Shown here piece by piece: positions 7,545 through 8,217 of a DNA stretch of 8,217 nucleotides. This stretch comes from Actinomycetota bacterium (GTDB lineage Bacteria; Actinomycetota; Thermoleophilia; Gaiellales; Gaiellaceae): the NCBI GenBank assembly GCA_005883365.1, contig VAXA01000213.1, positions 1 through 8,217 on the forward strand, read 5' to 3'. Positions within the stretch are counted from its first letter, which is position 1. Each line of letters starts with the position of its first letter. Under the pieces are notes generated by a model. It saw nothing but the letters and a program-made list of their open reading frames with translations, did no database searches and was not told where the DNA came from. A program made the position numbers and the translations under genes.

Positions 7545-8217
7545 TCATCCCTTCTTCGCTTGCTGGGTGGATTGCTGCCTCAGCCATGTCTCGAAGGCGG
7601 CGGGCTTCATCACGATCGCCTGCGTGCGCATGAGCGAGTGCCCGAGCCCGCACAGCTCCGTGCACTCGACCGGGTAGGTGCCGAGACGGTCCGGCGTGAT
7701 GTGCAGCTGCGTGACGAGCCCGGGTACGACGTCCTCCTTCTGACCGAACTGCGGGACGAAGACGGAGTGGATCACGTCGAGCGACCGCATGTAGAGCTCG
7801 ACCGATCGCCCCTCGGGCAGCCGGAGCACCGGGCTCGTGACGTTCTTCGCGTCGGGATACGTGAAGGTGAACGTGAACTGCTGGGCCGTGACGTTGACGC
7901 GGAGCGTGTCCTGCGCCTGTGCGTCGTTCCGCGAGAGGACGATCGCGCTGACGATCGCGATCGAGGTGACGAGCACGAACGGGATGACCGTCCACGTGAT
8001 CTCGAGCCCCGTGTGCCCGTGCACCGGCGGCCCGTCCTCGAAGTCGTCCTCCCGCACGCGGAAGCGGACGACCGCGTAGATCATCACCGTCGCGACGAGC
8101 GAGAAGATCACGATGCAGATCACGATCACGAACCAGAAGACGAAGTCGATCCGACCGGCCTCGCGGGAGGCGCGCTCCGGCAGCCACATCGGCACGACCG
8201 CGACAGCCGTGGCCACT
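7545..8217 (-). CDS. coxB: cytochrome c oxidase subunit II (CuA subunit), N-terminus probably cut by window edge
   Basis: Electron-entry subunit (ctaC), anchored by two helices (about 25-50 and 76-96, counting from GTG 8216) with an outside cupredoxin domain. CuA ligands are all present: His150 (DVIHSVFVP) and C185-T-E-L-C189-G-L-G-H193-S-L-M196. There is no C-terminal cytochrome c domain after IVMKPAAF, so this is aa3-like rather than a fused caa3 subunit. A GTG sits at 8216, one base from the edge, but VATAVAVVPMWLPERAS looks like the end of a signal-anchor helix; relatives carry about 15-20 more residues, so the true start is most likely outside. The aromatic patch expected as QWYW-like is QQFTFTF here. 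It is the first visible gene of the oxidase operon; the promoter lies outside the window. Confidence 0.95.
   Translation of the reverse strand, partial: VATAVAVVPMWLPERASREAGRIDFVFWFVIVICIVIFSLVATVMIYAVVRFRVREDDFEDGPPVHGHTGLEITWTVIPFVLVTSIAIVSAIVLSRNDAQAQDTLRVNVTAQQFTFTFTYPDAKNVTSPVLRLPEGRSVELYMRSLDVIHSVFVPQFGQKEDVVPGLVTQLHITPDRLGTYPVECTELCGLGHSLMRTQAIVMKPAAFETWLRQQSTQQAKKG

Overview
The window is high-GC DNA with tightly packed genes, frequent GTG/TTG starts and stop/start overlaps. The cytochrome oxidase proteins look actinobacterial. The CoxB sequence style and an oxidase operon carrying universal-stress-like genes suggest the class Thermoleophilia (Gaiellales/Solirubrobacterales type), but that placement is inference from protein style, not a search result.

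Layout. (1) 1-476, minus: 5' part of sufC, the Fe-S assembly ATPase, running off the left edge. (2) 477-606: divergent intergenic region with candidate promoters. (3) 607-2434, plus: a Tat export operon, tatA - tatC - membrane-anchored TPR protein. As given, tatC is broken: about 50 nt encoding the TM4-TM5 loop are missing and the frame shifts, so the N-terminal part reads through into the TPR gene. (4) 2543-3573, plus: a STAS-domain anti-sigma-factor antagonist whose stop overlaps the TTG start of a diheme cytochrome c lipoprotein. (5) 3580-8217, minus: an aa3-type oxidase operon, transcribed coxB (5' end cut by the window edge) - coxA - tandem USP-like protein - coxC - two-TM protein with a USP-like tail.

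How the genes work together. CoxB receives electrons at CuA and passes them to heme a and the heme a3/CuB centre of CoxA, with CoxC as the third core subunit. CoxA is of the A2 subfamily: the helix-VI glutamate is replaced and a Tyr-Ser pair precedes the CuB histidine. The neighbouring diheme lipoprotein could bring electrons to CuA. Both accessory genes of the oxidase operon carry domains resembling the universal stress protein fold but without its normal ATP loop. They are the best candidates here for something undescribed: soluble or membrane-tethered partners of the oxidase.

The two strongest anomalies are the out-of-frame deletion in tatC, and coxC, whose well-placed Shine-Dalgarno points to an ATA codon with no ATG/GTG/TTG near it.
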